From: Flavobacterium nackdongense
GTDB lineage: Bacteria > Bacteroidota > Bacteroidia > Flavobacteriales > Flavobacteriaceae
Length of the DNA: 64,000 bases
Direction of reading: 5' to 3'
Assembly (NCBI RefSeq): GCF_004355225.1
Contig: NZ_CP037933.1
Span: forward strand, 3,844,001-3,908,000
Made by a program: the position numbers and the translations under genes. Positions 35,047-43,116 of the stretch are shown in pieces; positions within the stretch are counted from its first letter, which is position 1; every line of letters starts with the position of its first letter. The notes under the pieces are model-generated. The model saw only the letters and a list, made by a program, of their open reading frames with translations, had not been told where the DNA came from and did not search any database.

Positions 35047-36147
35047 ATGATGATTTTCAAAAAACTGTTCCTTGCTTTTGTATGGTTTACTTTTTCAGTA
35101 ATGGCTTGGTCACAAAATGCGGATACAAAAAACACTTTTTATTCACTTTCAGGAAGGGTTGAACTTCTCGACCAAAATAAAGTGATTTTGATTGGCCCTG
35201 CGTCTTCCGTTTCGTTTGAGTTCCAGGGAAATTCTTGTTCCATTGCTTTGCAAAGTCTAGTCGATCACCAAAATTATGTTGCTCTTGTGCTCGATGGCAA
35301 ATACATCGGACGAATCCGTATCGAAAAAGGGGAAGCGAAATCCTTTCCAATTGTAGTTTCCGAAAAGAAAAAAACACACCATCTCTCGATTTATAAAGCG
35401 ACCGAAGCGACCAACGGTGGGGTTTTATTTTCAGGAACAATAGCCAAAATTATAGAAAGCTCAGTTCCAAAATCCAAAAAGAAAATCGAGCTTATTGGTG
35501 ATTCGATCACGAGTGGTTTTGGAAACGACGACTCCACCATTCCTTGTGGAACAGGTGATTGGTACGATCAACACAACGCTTATTGGGCTTATGGTCCGGT
35601 ACTTTCTAGAGCCTTGGACCTCGATTTTGTGCTGAGTTCAGTTTCAGGTTATGGCATGTATCGCAATTGGAACGATGAGCATATCGAAGAACCGATCATC
35701 CCCGATGTATATGAAAATTTATACCTCAATACAGACGGTTTACAACCGTATGATTTTAAATTTCAACCCGATTTAGTAAGCATTTGTGTAGGAACCAACG
35801 ACCTTTCAGACGGCGACGGAAAAAAAACGAGATTGCCATTCAACGAAGAAAAATTCATTTCAAATTATATTAATTTCATAAAAACTGTTTACAAACACGC
35901 CCCCAATACTCGCATTGTTTTGCTCAACAGCCCAATGGTTTCGGGCGATAAAAATGTAACTTTTGTAAATTGTTTGAAAAAAGTCATTCAAGCATTCGAA
36001 AAGGATACGGCTCATAAAAAAATTGAATTATTCGAATTCCAACCTATGGTTCCAAAAGGTTGCGGCTATCATCCCAATATTGCCGATGATAAAGTGATGG
36101 CCGACCAATTAATTCCTTATTTTAAACAACTTTTAAATGAAAAATAA
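35047..36147 (+). CDS. CE2-like acetyl esterase (SGNH hydrolase with jellyroll domain)
   Basis: From the ATG at 35047 the product is 366 residues with a signal peptide (about 1-22, ending MAWSQ). A longer frame to 34912 exists but would hide the signal. An N-terminal beta-jellyroll (about 25-140, GPASSVSFEFQGNSCSI...) is followed by an SGNH domain. The nucleophile Ser153 is in LIGDSITSGFGND, with VGTNDLSDG and the catalytic His in GCGYHPN. This two-domain layout is that of carbohydrate esterase family 2, whose members remove O-acetyl groups from xylan and mannan. In this locus acetylated glucomannan is the likely substrate. It overlaps the next esterase gene by 11 bases. Confidence 0.9.
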   Translation: MMIFKKLFLAFVWFTFSVMAWSQNADTKNTFYSLSGRVELLDQNKVILIGPASSVSFEFQGNSCSIALQSLVDHQNYVALVLDGKYIGRIRIEKGEAKSFPIVVSEKKKTHHLSIYKATEATNGGVLFSGTIAKIIESSVPKSKKKIELIGDSITSGFGNDDSTIPCGTGDWYDQHNAYWAYGPVLSRALDLDFVLSSVSGYGMYRNWNDEHIEEPIIPDVYENLYLNTDGLQPYDFKFQPDLVSICVGTNDLSDGDGKKTRLPFNEEKFISNYINFIKTVYKHAPNTRIVLLNSPMVSGDKNVTFVNCLKKVIQAFEKDTAHKKIELFEFQPMVPKGCGYHPNIADDKVMADQLIPYFKQLLNEK

Positions 36148-37516
36148 TCTAATTGCATTTATACTTTTTCTGGTATTTTCAAATATGGCTTTCGCCAATG
36201 TGACGCTGCCGAATCTGCTTTCGGATAATATGGTTTTGCAACGCAATGCCGAAGTAAACCTTTGGGGTTGGGCGAATCCGCAGGAAGAAGTCGTGATTAC
36301 GCCAAGTTGGAACAATCAAACGTATATAATCAAAGCCAGTAATCAGGCGATATGGCAAATTAAGATTCCCACACCAAAGGAAGGCGGACCATTCAGCATT
36401 TCGATAAAAGGCTACAACGAAATTGTGTTGAAAAACATTTTAGTTGGCGAAGTTTGGATTTGTTCCGGTCAATCTAATATGGAAATGAACGCCAGTTGGG
36501 GAATCGAAAATGGGGATGAAGTGGTCAAAAATGCTACAAATCCCAACATCCGATTTTTTACCGTGCCTAAATTGACAGCTACAACTCCTCAAAATAATTT
36601 ACCTGGAAATTGGACAGAATGCGTCCCAGAAACAATGAAAAATTTCAGTGCAGTGGGTTATTTTTTTGCCAAACGATTGCAAGACGATTTGAAAAATGTG
36701 CCTATCGGTTTAATTTCTTCCAATTGGGGCGGAACTCCAGCCGAGATTTGGATGCCCGAAGAAGTCATTCAAAACGACACCATTTTAATTGAAGCCGCCA
36801 AAACTAGAAAAGAAGAAAGTTATGGTCCAAACCAACCCGGACGCGCTTTCAATGCAATGATTTATCCTTTGGTACAATTCAAAATTGCAGGCGTGATTTG
36901 GTATCAAGGCGAAAGTAATGTGGGTTCGACAGTTTATGACAAAACATTTTCGGCACTCATTACCTCTTGGAGAAAAGGCTGGCAATATGATTTTCCATTT
37001 TATTATGTGCAAATTGCTCCTTACAAATACGGTGAAAATCATTTTGGTGGCGCCATCATTCGTGATGCTCAGCGGAAAGTGTTGCGAGAAGTTCCCAATA
37101 CTGGCATGGCTTTAACAACAGATATTTCGCCCATTGATGACATTCACCCCAAAGACAAGAAATCGGTAGGAACTCGTTTGGCAAATTTGGCTTTGACCAA
37201 AACTTATAAAACCAATACTGCATTGGTCAATGGCCCACTTTATAATGCGATAAAAATCGAGAAAAACAAAGTGGTAGTTTCTTTCGATTTTGCCGAGGGT
37301 TTATATTTCAAAGACAATAAAGCGGATTTGTTTGAAATTACTGGAGCAGACGGTATATTTTATGAAGCGAAGGCAACAATCAAAAAAAATAATGTTATTT
37401 TACAATCGGATAAAGTGAAATTGCCCGTAAAGGTGCGTTATGCTTGGAAGAACACCGATCAGTCAACTCTTTTTAATAAAGCGAATTTGCCTGCTTCCAC
37501 ATTCATTACTGAATAA
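36137..37516 (+). CDS. Sialate O-acetylesterase-type esterase (SASA domain)
   Basis: The 459-residue protein has a signal peptide (1-20) and an N-terminal jellyroll (VTLPNLLSDNMVLQRNAEVNLWGWA). A SASA/SGNH domain has the nucleophile Ser in WICSGQSNMEM, WYQGESNV, and the catalytic Asp/His in DIHPKDKKSVG. Despite the name, many Bacteroidetes members in hemicellulose loci (CE20-like) deacetylate xylan or mannan. Together with the preceding CE2 it suggests an acetylated glycan target. It is periplasmic or secreted. Confidence 0.9.
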   Translation: MKNNLIAFILFLVFSNMAFANVTLPNLLSDNMVLQRNAEVNLWGWANPQEEVVITPSWNNQTYIIKASNQAIWQIKIPTPKEGGPFSISIKGYNEIVLKNILVGEVWICSGQSNMEMNASWGIENGDEVVKNATNPNIRFFTVPKLTATTPQNNLPGNWTECVPETMKNFSAVGYFFAKRLQDDLKNVPIGLISSNWGGTPAEIWMPEEVIQNDTILIEAAKTRKEESYGPNQPGRAFNAMIYPLVQFKIAGVIWYQGESNVGSTVYDKTFSALITSWRKGWQYDFPFYYVQIAPYKYGENHFGGAIIRDAQRKVLREVPNTGMALTTDISPIDDIHPKDKKSVGTRLANLALTKTYKTNTALVNGPLYNAIKIEKNKVVVSFDFAEGLYFKDNKADLFEITGADGIFYEAKATIKKNNVILQSDKVKLPVKVRYAWKNTDQSTLFNKANLPASTFITE

Positions 37517-37554
37517 TTAAATAAATTTTACAAAAACGAAATCAACTTACACTT

Positions 37555-39849
37555 ATGACTGCTAAAAATTTAATTTTCTCTGGACTTTTTTGTCTCCTCT
37601 CGTTTGGCGTGACCCAGGCCCAAAACAAATCCCATTTGGATAAATCAAAACCTACCGAAGAACGCATCGATTTGTTGATGAAACAAATGACACTCGAAGA
37701 AAAAGTAGGGCAAATGAACCAATACAACGGTTTTTGGGAAGTAACTGGCCCAGCACCTAAAGGAGGAAATGCCGAATTGAAATACAAACATTTGCGTGAT
37801 GGTTGGGTAGGTTCGATGCTTTCGGTTCGCGGTGTCAAACAAGTGCGAGCCGTTCAGAAGATTGCCGTCGAGGAAACCCGATTGGGAATTCCATTGATTA
37901 TTGGTTTCGATGTGATTCACGGATATAAAACTTTGAGTCCAATTCCGTTGGCAGAAGCCGCGAGTTGGGATATGGAAGCCATCAAAAAATCAGCACAAAT
38001 TGCTGCAGATGAAGCATCGGCATCGGGAATCAATTGGACTTTTGCTCCAATGGTCGATATTTTTAGGGATGCCCGTTGGGGTAGAGTGATGGAAGGTGCT
38101 GGTGAAGACCCTTTTCTAGGAAGTAAAATTGCAACAGCCCGAGTACAAGGTTTTCAAGGAGATACAAAGGCAGATTTAGCCAAAGTAAATACCATTGCAG
38201 CCTGTGCCAAACATTTTGCTGCCTACGGTTTTGCCGAAGCGGGAAGAGATTACAACACCGTCGATATGAGCAATTCGACCTTGTACAATATCGTTTTACC
38301 ACCATTTCAGGCGGCGGAGGAAGCGGGTATTCGGACGTTTATGAATTCCTTTAACATTCTGAATGGAATTCCTGCAACAGGCAGTAGCTTTTTGCAAAGA
38401 GATATTCTAAAAGGCAAATGGAAATTTGACGGATATGTAGTGACCGATTGGGGTTCTATCAAAGAAATGGTTACTCACGGCTATGCCAAAGATAGCGCAG
38501 AAGCGACTGAAAAGGCCGTAAAAGCGGGCTCGGATATGGATATGGAATCGTATAATTATGTCAACGATTTAGTAAAATTGGTCAAGGAAGGCAAAGTGAA
38601 TGAGTCTTTGATTGACGATGCCGCTCGTAGAATTCTCCGCGTAAAATTTGAATTGGGCTTATTTGACAATCCTTACAAATACTGTGATGAGGCTAGAGAA
38701 AAAGCAGTTATTGGTAGCAAAGCCAACAACGATGGGGTTTTGGATATGGCGAAAAAATCGATTGTTTTGTTGAAAAACGACAAGAATTTACTTCCCCTAA
38801 AAAAATCAGGACAAAAAATTGCCTTGATTGGCGCTTTGGCCAATGACAAAAGTAGTCCATTAGGAAGCTGGAGATTGGCTGCCGAAGACAACTCCGCTGT
38901 TTCTGTTTTAGAAGGAATGCAACAATACAAAGACAATACATTGACCTTTGAAAAAGGCCCTGAATTACTGCTCCAAAAAGCAACTTTTCTTTTTGAAGTA
39001 GCTTATAATACCACTGATAAAAGCGGTTTTGATGCGGCCAAAAAAGCAGCGGCCAATGCTGATGTGGTGGTTATGGTTTTAGGTGAAAATGGGTATCAAT
39101 CTGGAGAATCTCGAAGCAGAACTAATTTGGATTTACCAGGTTTGCAACAAGAATTATTGGAGGAAATTTATAAAGTAAATCCAAATATTGTTTTGGTTTT
39201 AAACAACGGAAGACCACTTGCTTTGCCTTGGGCAGCCAAAAATATCCCTGCCATTGTTGAAGCTTGGCAACTGGGAACCCAAACCGGAAATGCCGTGGCT
39301 CAAGTGTTGTACGGCGATTATAATCCGAGTGGAAAATTACCCATGTCTTTCCCAAGAAACGTTGGGCAATGCCCAATTTATTACAATAATTACAGTACCG
39401 GAAGACCCATTATGACCGATAATAACGTATTTTGGTCCCATTATATGGACGTAGAAAACACCCCACAATTTCCTTTCGGATTTGGATTGAGTTATACGAC
39501 TTTCGATTATAAAAATTTGAAAATCAACAAAGCGGCTTTCGCCAAAGGAGAAGCCGTTAAAGTTTCGGTTGAGGTGACCAATTCCGGTAATTATGACGGA
39601 AAAGAAGTGGTTCAATTGTACATTCACGATGTTGCTGCCAGTTTGGCTCGACCTGTAAAAGAATTGAAAGGTTTCGAATTAATCGCATTGAAAAAAGGTG
39701 AAACCAAAACGGTCACTCTGACTTTGACCGAAAAAGAACTTGGTTTCTATGACAATGAAGGAAATTATTTAGTAGAACCGGGCACTTTCAAAATTAGGGT
39801 AGGAGGAAGCTCTGACAAAGGTTTGGAAAGTAGTTTTGAGTTGAAATAA
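37555..39849 (+). CDS. bglX: GH3 beta-glucosidase (BglX-like)
   Basis: The 764-residue protein has a signal peptide (1-22, ending TQAQ) and a GH3 N-terminal TIM barrel (about 40-370) with KHFAAYGFAEAGRDYN and the catalytic nucleophile Asp298 in VVTDWGSI. The GH3 C-terminal domain (about 410-620) and an Fn3-like domain (about 665-755) follow. It removes terminal beta-glucosyl (possibly beta-mannosyl) residues from oligosaccharides in the periplasm. Placed after two esterases, it would complete breakdown of glucose-containing mannan fragments. A start-adjacent 38-base gap suggests co-transcription. Confidence 0.94.
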   Translation: MTAKNLIFSGLFCLLSFGVTQAQNKSHLDKSKPTEERIDLLMKQMTLEEKVGQMNQYNGFWEVTGPAPKGGNAELKYKHLRDGWVGSMLSVRGVKQVRAVQKIAVEETRLGIPLIIGFDVIHGYKTLSPIPLAEAASWDMEAIKKSAQIAADEASASGINWTFAPMVDIFRDARWGRVMEGAGEDPFLGSKIATARVQGFQGDTKADLAKVNTIAACAKHFAAYGFAEAGRDYNTVDMSNSTLYNIVLPPFQAAEEAGIRTFMNSFNILNGIPATGSSFLQRDILKGKWKFDGYVVTDWGSIKEMVTHGYAKDSAEATEKAVKAGSDMDMESYNYVNDLVKLVKEGKVNESLIDDAARRILRVKFELGLFDNPYKYCDEAREKAVIGSKANNDGVLDMAKKSIVLLKNDKNLLPLKKSGQKIALIGALANDKSSPLGSWRLAAEDNSAVSVLEGMQQYKDNTLTFEKGPELLLQKATFLFEVAYNTTDKSGFDAAKKAAANADVVVMVLGENGYQSGESRSRTNLDLPGLQQELLEEIYKVNPNIVLVLNNGRPLALPWAAKNIPAIVEAWQLGTQTGNAVAQVLYGDYNPSGKLPMSFPRNVGQCPIYYNNYSTGRPIMTDNNVFWSHYMDVENTPQFPFGFGLSYTTFDYKNLKINKAAFAKGEAVKVSVEVTNSGNYDGKEVVQLYIHDVAASLARPVKELKGFELIALKKGETKTVTLTLTEKELGFYDNEGNYLVEPGTFKIRVGGSSDKGLESSFELK

Positions 39850-39856
39850 AAAAAAG

Positions 39857-39907
39857 AAACACGAATTAGCACTAATTAATTGGTAAAAATTCCTGAAATT
39901 CGTGTTT
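39857..39907. repeat. Short inverted repeat AAACACGAATT...AATTCGTGTTT
   Basis: Perfect 11-bp arms lie at 39857-39867 and 39897-39907, preceded by A-runs and followed by T. It is similar in sequence to the inner arm of the element at 24419-24604 and may serve as a terminator or attenuator between the GH3 and aldo/keto reductase genes. Confidence 0.7.
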
Positions 39908-39934
39908 TATATTTAATTCTAATACATTAAAAAA

Positions 39935-40897
39935 ATGGAATACAATAGATGCGGAAAAAGTGGTTTGAAATTGCCACAAATTTCCTTAGGATTATGGCAT
40001 AATTTCGGTTCGGTAGATTCATTCGAAAATGCCGAAAGTATTGCCAAAATGGCTTTCGATAAAGGCATCACTCATTTTGATTTGGCCAATAATTACGGTC
40101 CGATTCCGGGTTCTGCCGAAACAAATTTTGGTAAAATCCTCAAAAATAATTTTCAAGGAAACCTACGGGATGAAATCGTGATTTCGACCAAAGCAGGATA
40201 TGGAATGTGGGCAGGACCTTATGGTGATTGGGGTTCACGCAAATATTTATTGTCAAGTTTGGATCAAAGTTTAAAACGAATGGATTTGAACTATGTGGAT
40301 ATTTTCTATTCACATCGTTTTGACCCAGAAACACCTTTGGAAGAAACAATGTCGGCTTTGGATTATGCCGTTCGAAGTGGGAAAGCCTTGTACGCAGGAA
40401 TATCCAATTATCCTCCGGAACAAACTGCCGAAGCCGCTGCTATTTTGAAAAAATTGGGAACACCTTGTTTGATTCATCAAGTGAAATATTCGATGTTTGT
40501 TCGCACGCCCGAAGAAGGTTTGCTGGATGTTTTGGAAGAAAAAGGAATTGGTTGCATCGCCTTTTCGCCTTTGGCCCAAGGACTTTTGACCGACAGATAC
40601 CTGAAAGGAATTCCCGAAAATTCGAGAGCTTCTAATCCGAATGGTTTTTTAAAAGCAGAAGATATTACGGAAGAAAAAATAAAGGTAATCGTTGCCTTGA
40701 ACGACATCGCTCAAAGCAGAAACCAATCTTTAGCCCAAATGGCGTTGGCTTGGTTACTCAAAGACAATAGAATTACCTCGGTTTTGATTGGTGCGAGTTC
40801 GGTGGGACAATTGCAAAACAATATTGATGCGTTGGAGAATATCGATTTTACCAAAGCGGAGTTGGATAAGATTGAAGGGATTTTGGCATTCGTGTAG
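39935..40897 (+). CDS. Aldo/keto reductase (YghZ/Kv-beta type)
   Basis: The 320-residue protein starts MEYNRCGKSGLKLPQISLG. It has the catalytic tetrad in context: Asp in DLANNYGP, its Tyr, Lys in ISTKAGYGM, and His in YSHRFDPE. IAFSPLAQGLLTDRYL and the NADP-binding IGASSVGQLQNN follow. It resembles L-glyceraldehyde-3-phosphate reductase (YghZ) and potassium-channel beta-subunit-like AKRs. It is a cytoplasmic NADPH-dependent carbonyl reductase. Its link to sugar metabolism is by position only. Confidence 0.92.
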   Translation: MEYNRCGKSGLKLPQISLGLWHNFGSVDSFENAESIAKMAFDKGITHFDLANNYGPIPGSAETNFGKILKNNFQGNLRDEIVISTKAGYGMWAGPYGDWGSRKYLLSSLDQSLKRMDLNYVDIFYSHRFDPETPLEETMSALDYAVRSGKALYAGISNYPPEQTAEAAAILKKLGTPCLIHQVKYSMFVRTPEEGLLDVLEEKGIGCIAFSPLAQGLLTDRYLKGIPENSRASNPNGFLKAEDITEEKIKVIVALNDIAQSRNQSLAQMALAWLLKDNRITSVLIGASSVGQLQNNIDALENIDFTKAELDKIEGILAFV

Positions 40898-40959
40898 TAA
40901 GAAATGTTGTAATAAGTAAACTGTCTGCTAATTAAAACTATTCTTTTACTAGAAGCAAA

Positions 40960-41460
40960 ATGAAGAAATTAATAATATTATATATTGTCTTTTTGTTTCC
41001 GATTTTCTTGTTTGCACAAAGTAAAATCACAAAGTCAACTCTTAGGAAAATCATTAGAGAAAGCAAAGTTGAATTGCAAGACGGCAAATTTACTTTGCCT
41101 TCCAATAAAGCTTGGGTATTTAATAATGCTGATAGTTTATATTTTAAGCAAGACACATTAACTGCTTTTTTATATAAATCATTAAAGCATAAAAGTTTGT
41201 GCGAGTCGATTGATTGGACTTTTTACCGCAAAAAATCTTTTATTCGGGGAAGTGAATCCAACTGTAAAGAGCCTCCATCAAGAAAAGTAACTAAATATCC
41301 GGAAGACTATTTTACAATCGCAATCTATCCAGTTGAAAATGAAACCATGATTGATGTTTTGCGATATGATAAAATGATTGTAGAATCCTTTATTATTTTG
41401 AATATTAAGGAAAACAATGAGTATACAAAAATCAAACTAATAAGACGATTTAAAGTTTAG
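40960..41460 (+). CDS. Secreted hypothetical protein
   Basis: The 166-residue protein has a signal peptide (1-20, ending PIFLFAQ) and a charged mature part with two Cys (LCESIDW, ESNCKEPP). No family is recognised. It is followed by a 217-bp nested inverted-repeat element. Confidence 0.75.
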   Translation: MKKLIILYIVFLFPIFLFAQSKITKSTLRKIIRESKVELQDGKFTLPSNKAWVFNNADSLYFKQDTLTAFLYKSLKHKSLCESIDWTFYRKKSFIRGSESNCKEPPSRKVTKYPEDYFTIAIYPVENETMIDVLRYDKMIVESFIILNIKENNEYTKIKLIRRFKV

Positions 41461-41479
41461 CTTGACCTTTAAACATATA

Positions 41480-41696
41480 TTAATTTAACTCGTTGGGTGA
41501 AATTATTAAATTTTTAGAAATAGTAAAATTGAAACGCATAGAATCATAGAAAAAAGAGTTGGATAGCCCAGTTCTTGGGTTCACATAGCTATGATTTACT
41601 AAAATCAAGCGGAGCGTCTTAATAAAATTAATAAAAAACTATGATTCTATGTGTTTAAAAAAAATTAAATTGAATTACACCCAACGGGTTAATTTA
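41480..41696. repeat. 217-bp nested inverted-repeat element B
   Basis: Outer arms (TTAATTTAACTCGTTGGGTG at about 41480-41499 and the complement of AATTAACCCGTTGGGTG at about 41677-41695) match with few changes. Inner 18-bp arms (AAACGCATAGAATCATAG at 41532-41549 and CTATGATTCTATGTGTTT at 41639-41656) match except at one position. The core contains AAGCGGAGCGTCTTA and another CTATGAT copy. No coding potential. It fills the convergent gap between the hypothetical gene and the mannanase operon. Confidence 0.8.
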
Positions 41697-41749
41697 TTCT
41701 GTTTCTGTTTCTTTTTTCTTTTGTTGCCGGATGTGCTAGACATTATAAT

Positions 41750-41786
41750 TAAAAAAGGAGCAAATTCAAACTTGCTCCCTTTTTTA
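41750..41786 (-). terminator. Terminator of the mannanase operon
   Basis: On the minus strand GGAGCAA (41778-41772) pairs with TTGCTCC (41763-41757), followed by six T. It is six bases beyond the mannanase stop. Confidence 0.8.
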
Positions 41787-41791
41787 TAATT

Positions 41792-43084
41792 TTACTTCAA
41801 CTCCAAATTATACTTTTTAACAATATCCAAAGTCGATTTATCCGAAGAAAAAACACTGTTCAATCCTTGTGGTTCTTGCGGTGGGTCAGTGGTTAATGGA
41901 TCTCCGGGTTTCCATTTTCCGTCTGGGGTAACTGCTTTTCCTTCGCCACCAAATCCCCAAAAATTAGCCGCTTGCAACACACCATTATTTTTGTGACTTT
42001 CTAAAACTCTATTGAAGATATAATTGTAAAAAACATCTCGATTGGCAACTGATGAACTTGAAACTAAACTTTCGTTTTCTCTTGGCAAACCAAATTCTTC
42101 TATGATGATGGGTCTTTTTAGATTTTGTGCCACTTTGATGTGAGCATCAATATATTTTCCCGCATTTTTTAATGTGGTGGGCAAAGTTTTTTCTGCCTCG
42201 TCGGCTTTGAACCAATTCCAGTTTTTAGGCCAAATGTGCATTGTCAAATAATCGATATTCGGATTTTGATGCGTTCTTTCAAAAATTTCTATCTTGTCAT
42301 TCGAACTGTTCAATCCTTCAGAACCTGTAGAAATCAAATGATTTTTGTCTAAACTATCCATCAAATTGACAATATTATTCAACCAAGTCGTGAATTTCGC
42401 TTCGTTTTCCTCTGTAAAAAGTCGGGGTTCGTTGCCCACTTGCCAAGCCATAATGGTGTTATCTTCGGTATATTTTTTTTTGGTATAGGCATTTGTTCGG
42501 ATCATAATAAATTTGACGTGATTGTTCAAAGCCTCCATACAGGGTTCGCAACTATGAAATTTTTCGGTGTACGACATATACTGCGGCCATGTATTTGGTG
42601 GGATTGCAGGCACTGGAATTGGACCTTTTCCATTCCATTCCAAATATTGCGACATTCCGCCCGACCATTCCCAGTTGTTGGTCAGAAATAAAACGGCGTA
42701 CATCTTGCGTTTGCCCATTTCTGCCATCAAGAAATCTAAACCATCGAGTAAATCTTGGTCGTATTTTCCTTGCTCGTATTGCAAAGCGGGACGAACAGTG
42801 TAATCGTATTTTCCGCCGTCGCCACCTACTAAAATTCGCAAATTATCGATGCCGTTTTTTTGCATTAAATCAAGTTCGCGCAACAATCTTTTTCGGTCAC
42901 CCACTTTCTTCGAAGCCAATAAACTTCCGTACCAATAATTGGTTCCAATGTAAGAATAGGGTTGGTCTCCTTTGAAGAATTGTGTTCCTTTGACTGTGAT
43001 TCTGGGTTGCTGTTTTTGCGCTTGACAAGAAAAATTCCCCAAACTAAAAATAGCTAAAACTAGTAGTAGTGCTGATTTTTTCAT
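41792..43084 (-). CDS. GH5 beta-mannanase (GH5_7-like), lipoprotein
   Basis: The 430-residue protein has a lipoprotein signal (LAIFSLGNFSC). The TIM barrel starts ITVKGTQFFKGDQPYSYIGTNYWYGSLL. The acid/base Glu219 lies in WQVGNEPR and the nucleophile Glu330 in IIEEFGLPRE. WSGGMSQYLEW and the HIWPKNW segment are typical of mannan endo-1,4-beta-mannosidases of subfamily GH5_7. It cuts beta-mannan internally. The lipid anchor suggests the outer membrane, so it may act at the surface or in the periplasm. It is the last gene of a minus-strand set (epimerase, GH31, GH5) with gaps of about 30 bases. Confidence 0.92.
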   Translation of the reverse strand: MKKSALLLVLAIFSLGNFSCQAQKQQPRITVKGTQFFKGDQPYSYIGTNYWYGSLLASKKVGDRKRLLRELDLMQKNGIDNLRILVGGDGGKYDYTVRPALQYEQGKYDQDLLDGLDFLMAEMGKRKMYAVLFLTNNWEWSGGMSQYLEWNGKGPIPVPAIPPNTWPQYMSYTEKFHSCEPCMEALNNHVKFIMIRTNAYTKKKYTEDNTIMAWQVGNEPRLFTEENEAKFTTWLNNIVNLMDSLDKNHLISTGSEGLNSSNDKIEIFERTHQNPNIDYLTMHIWPKNWNWFKADEAEKTLPTTLKNAGKYIDAHIKVAQNLKRPIIIEEFGLPRENESLVSSSSVANRDVFYNYIFNRVLESHKNNGVLQAANFWGFGGEGKAVTPDGKWKPGDPLTTDPPQEPQGLNSVFSSDKSTLDIVKKYNLELK

Positions 43085-43116
43085 AATTATTATTTTTTCA
43101 AATAGCTGATTCAGTA

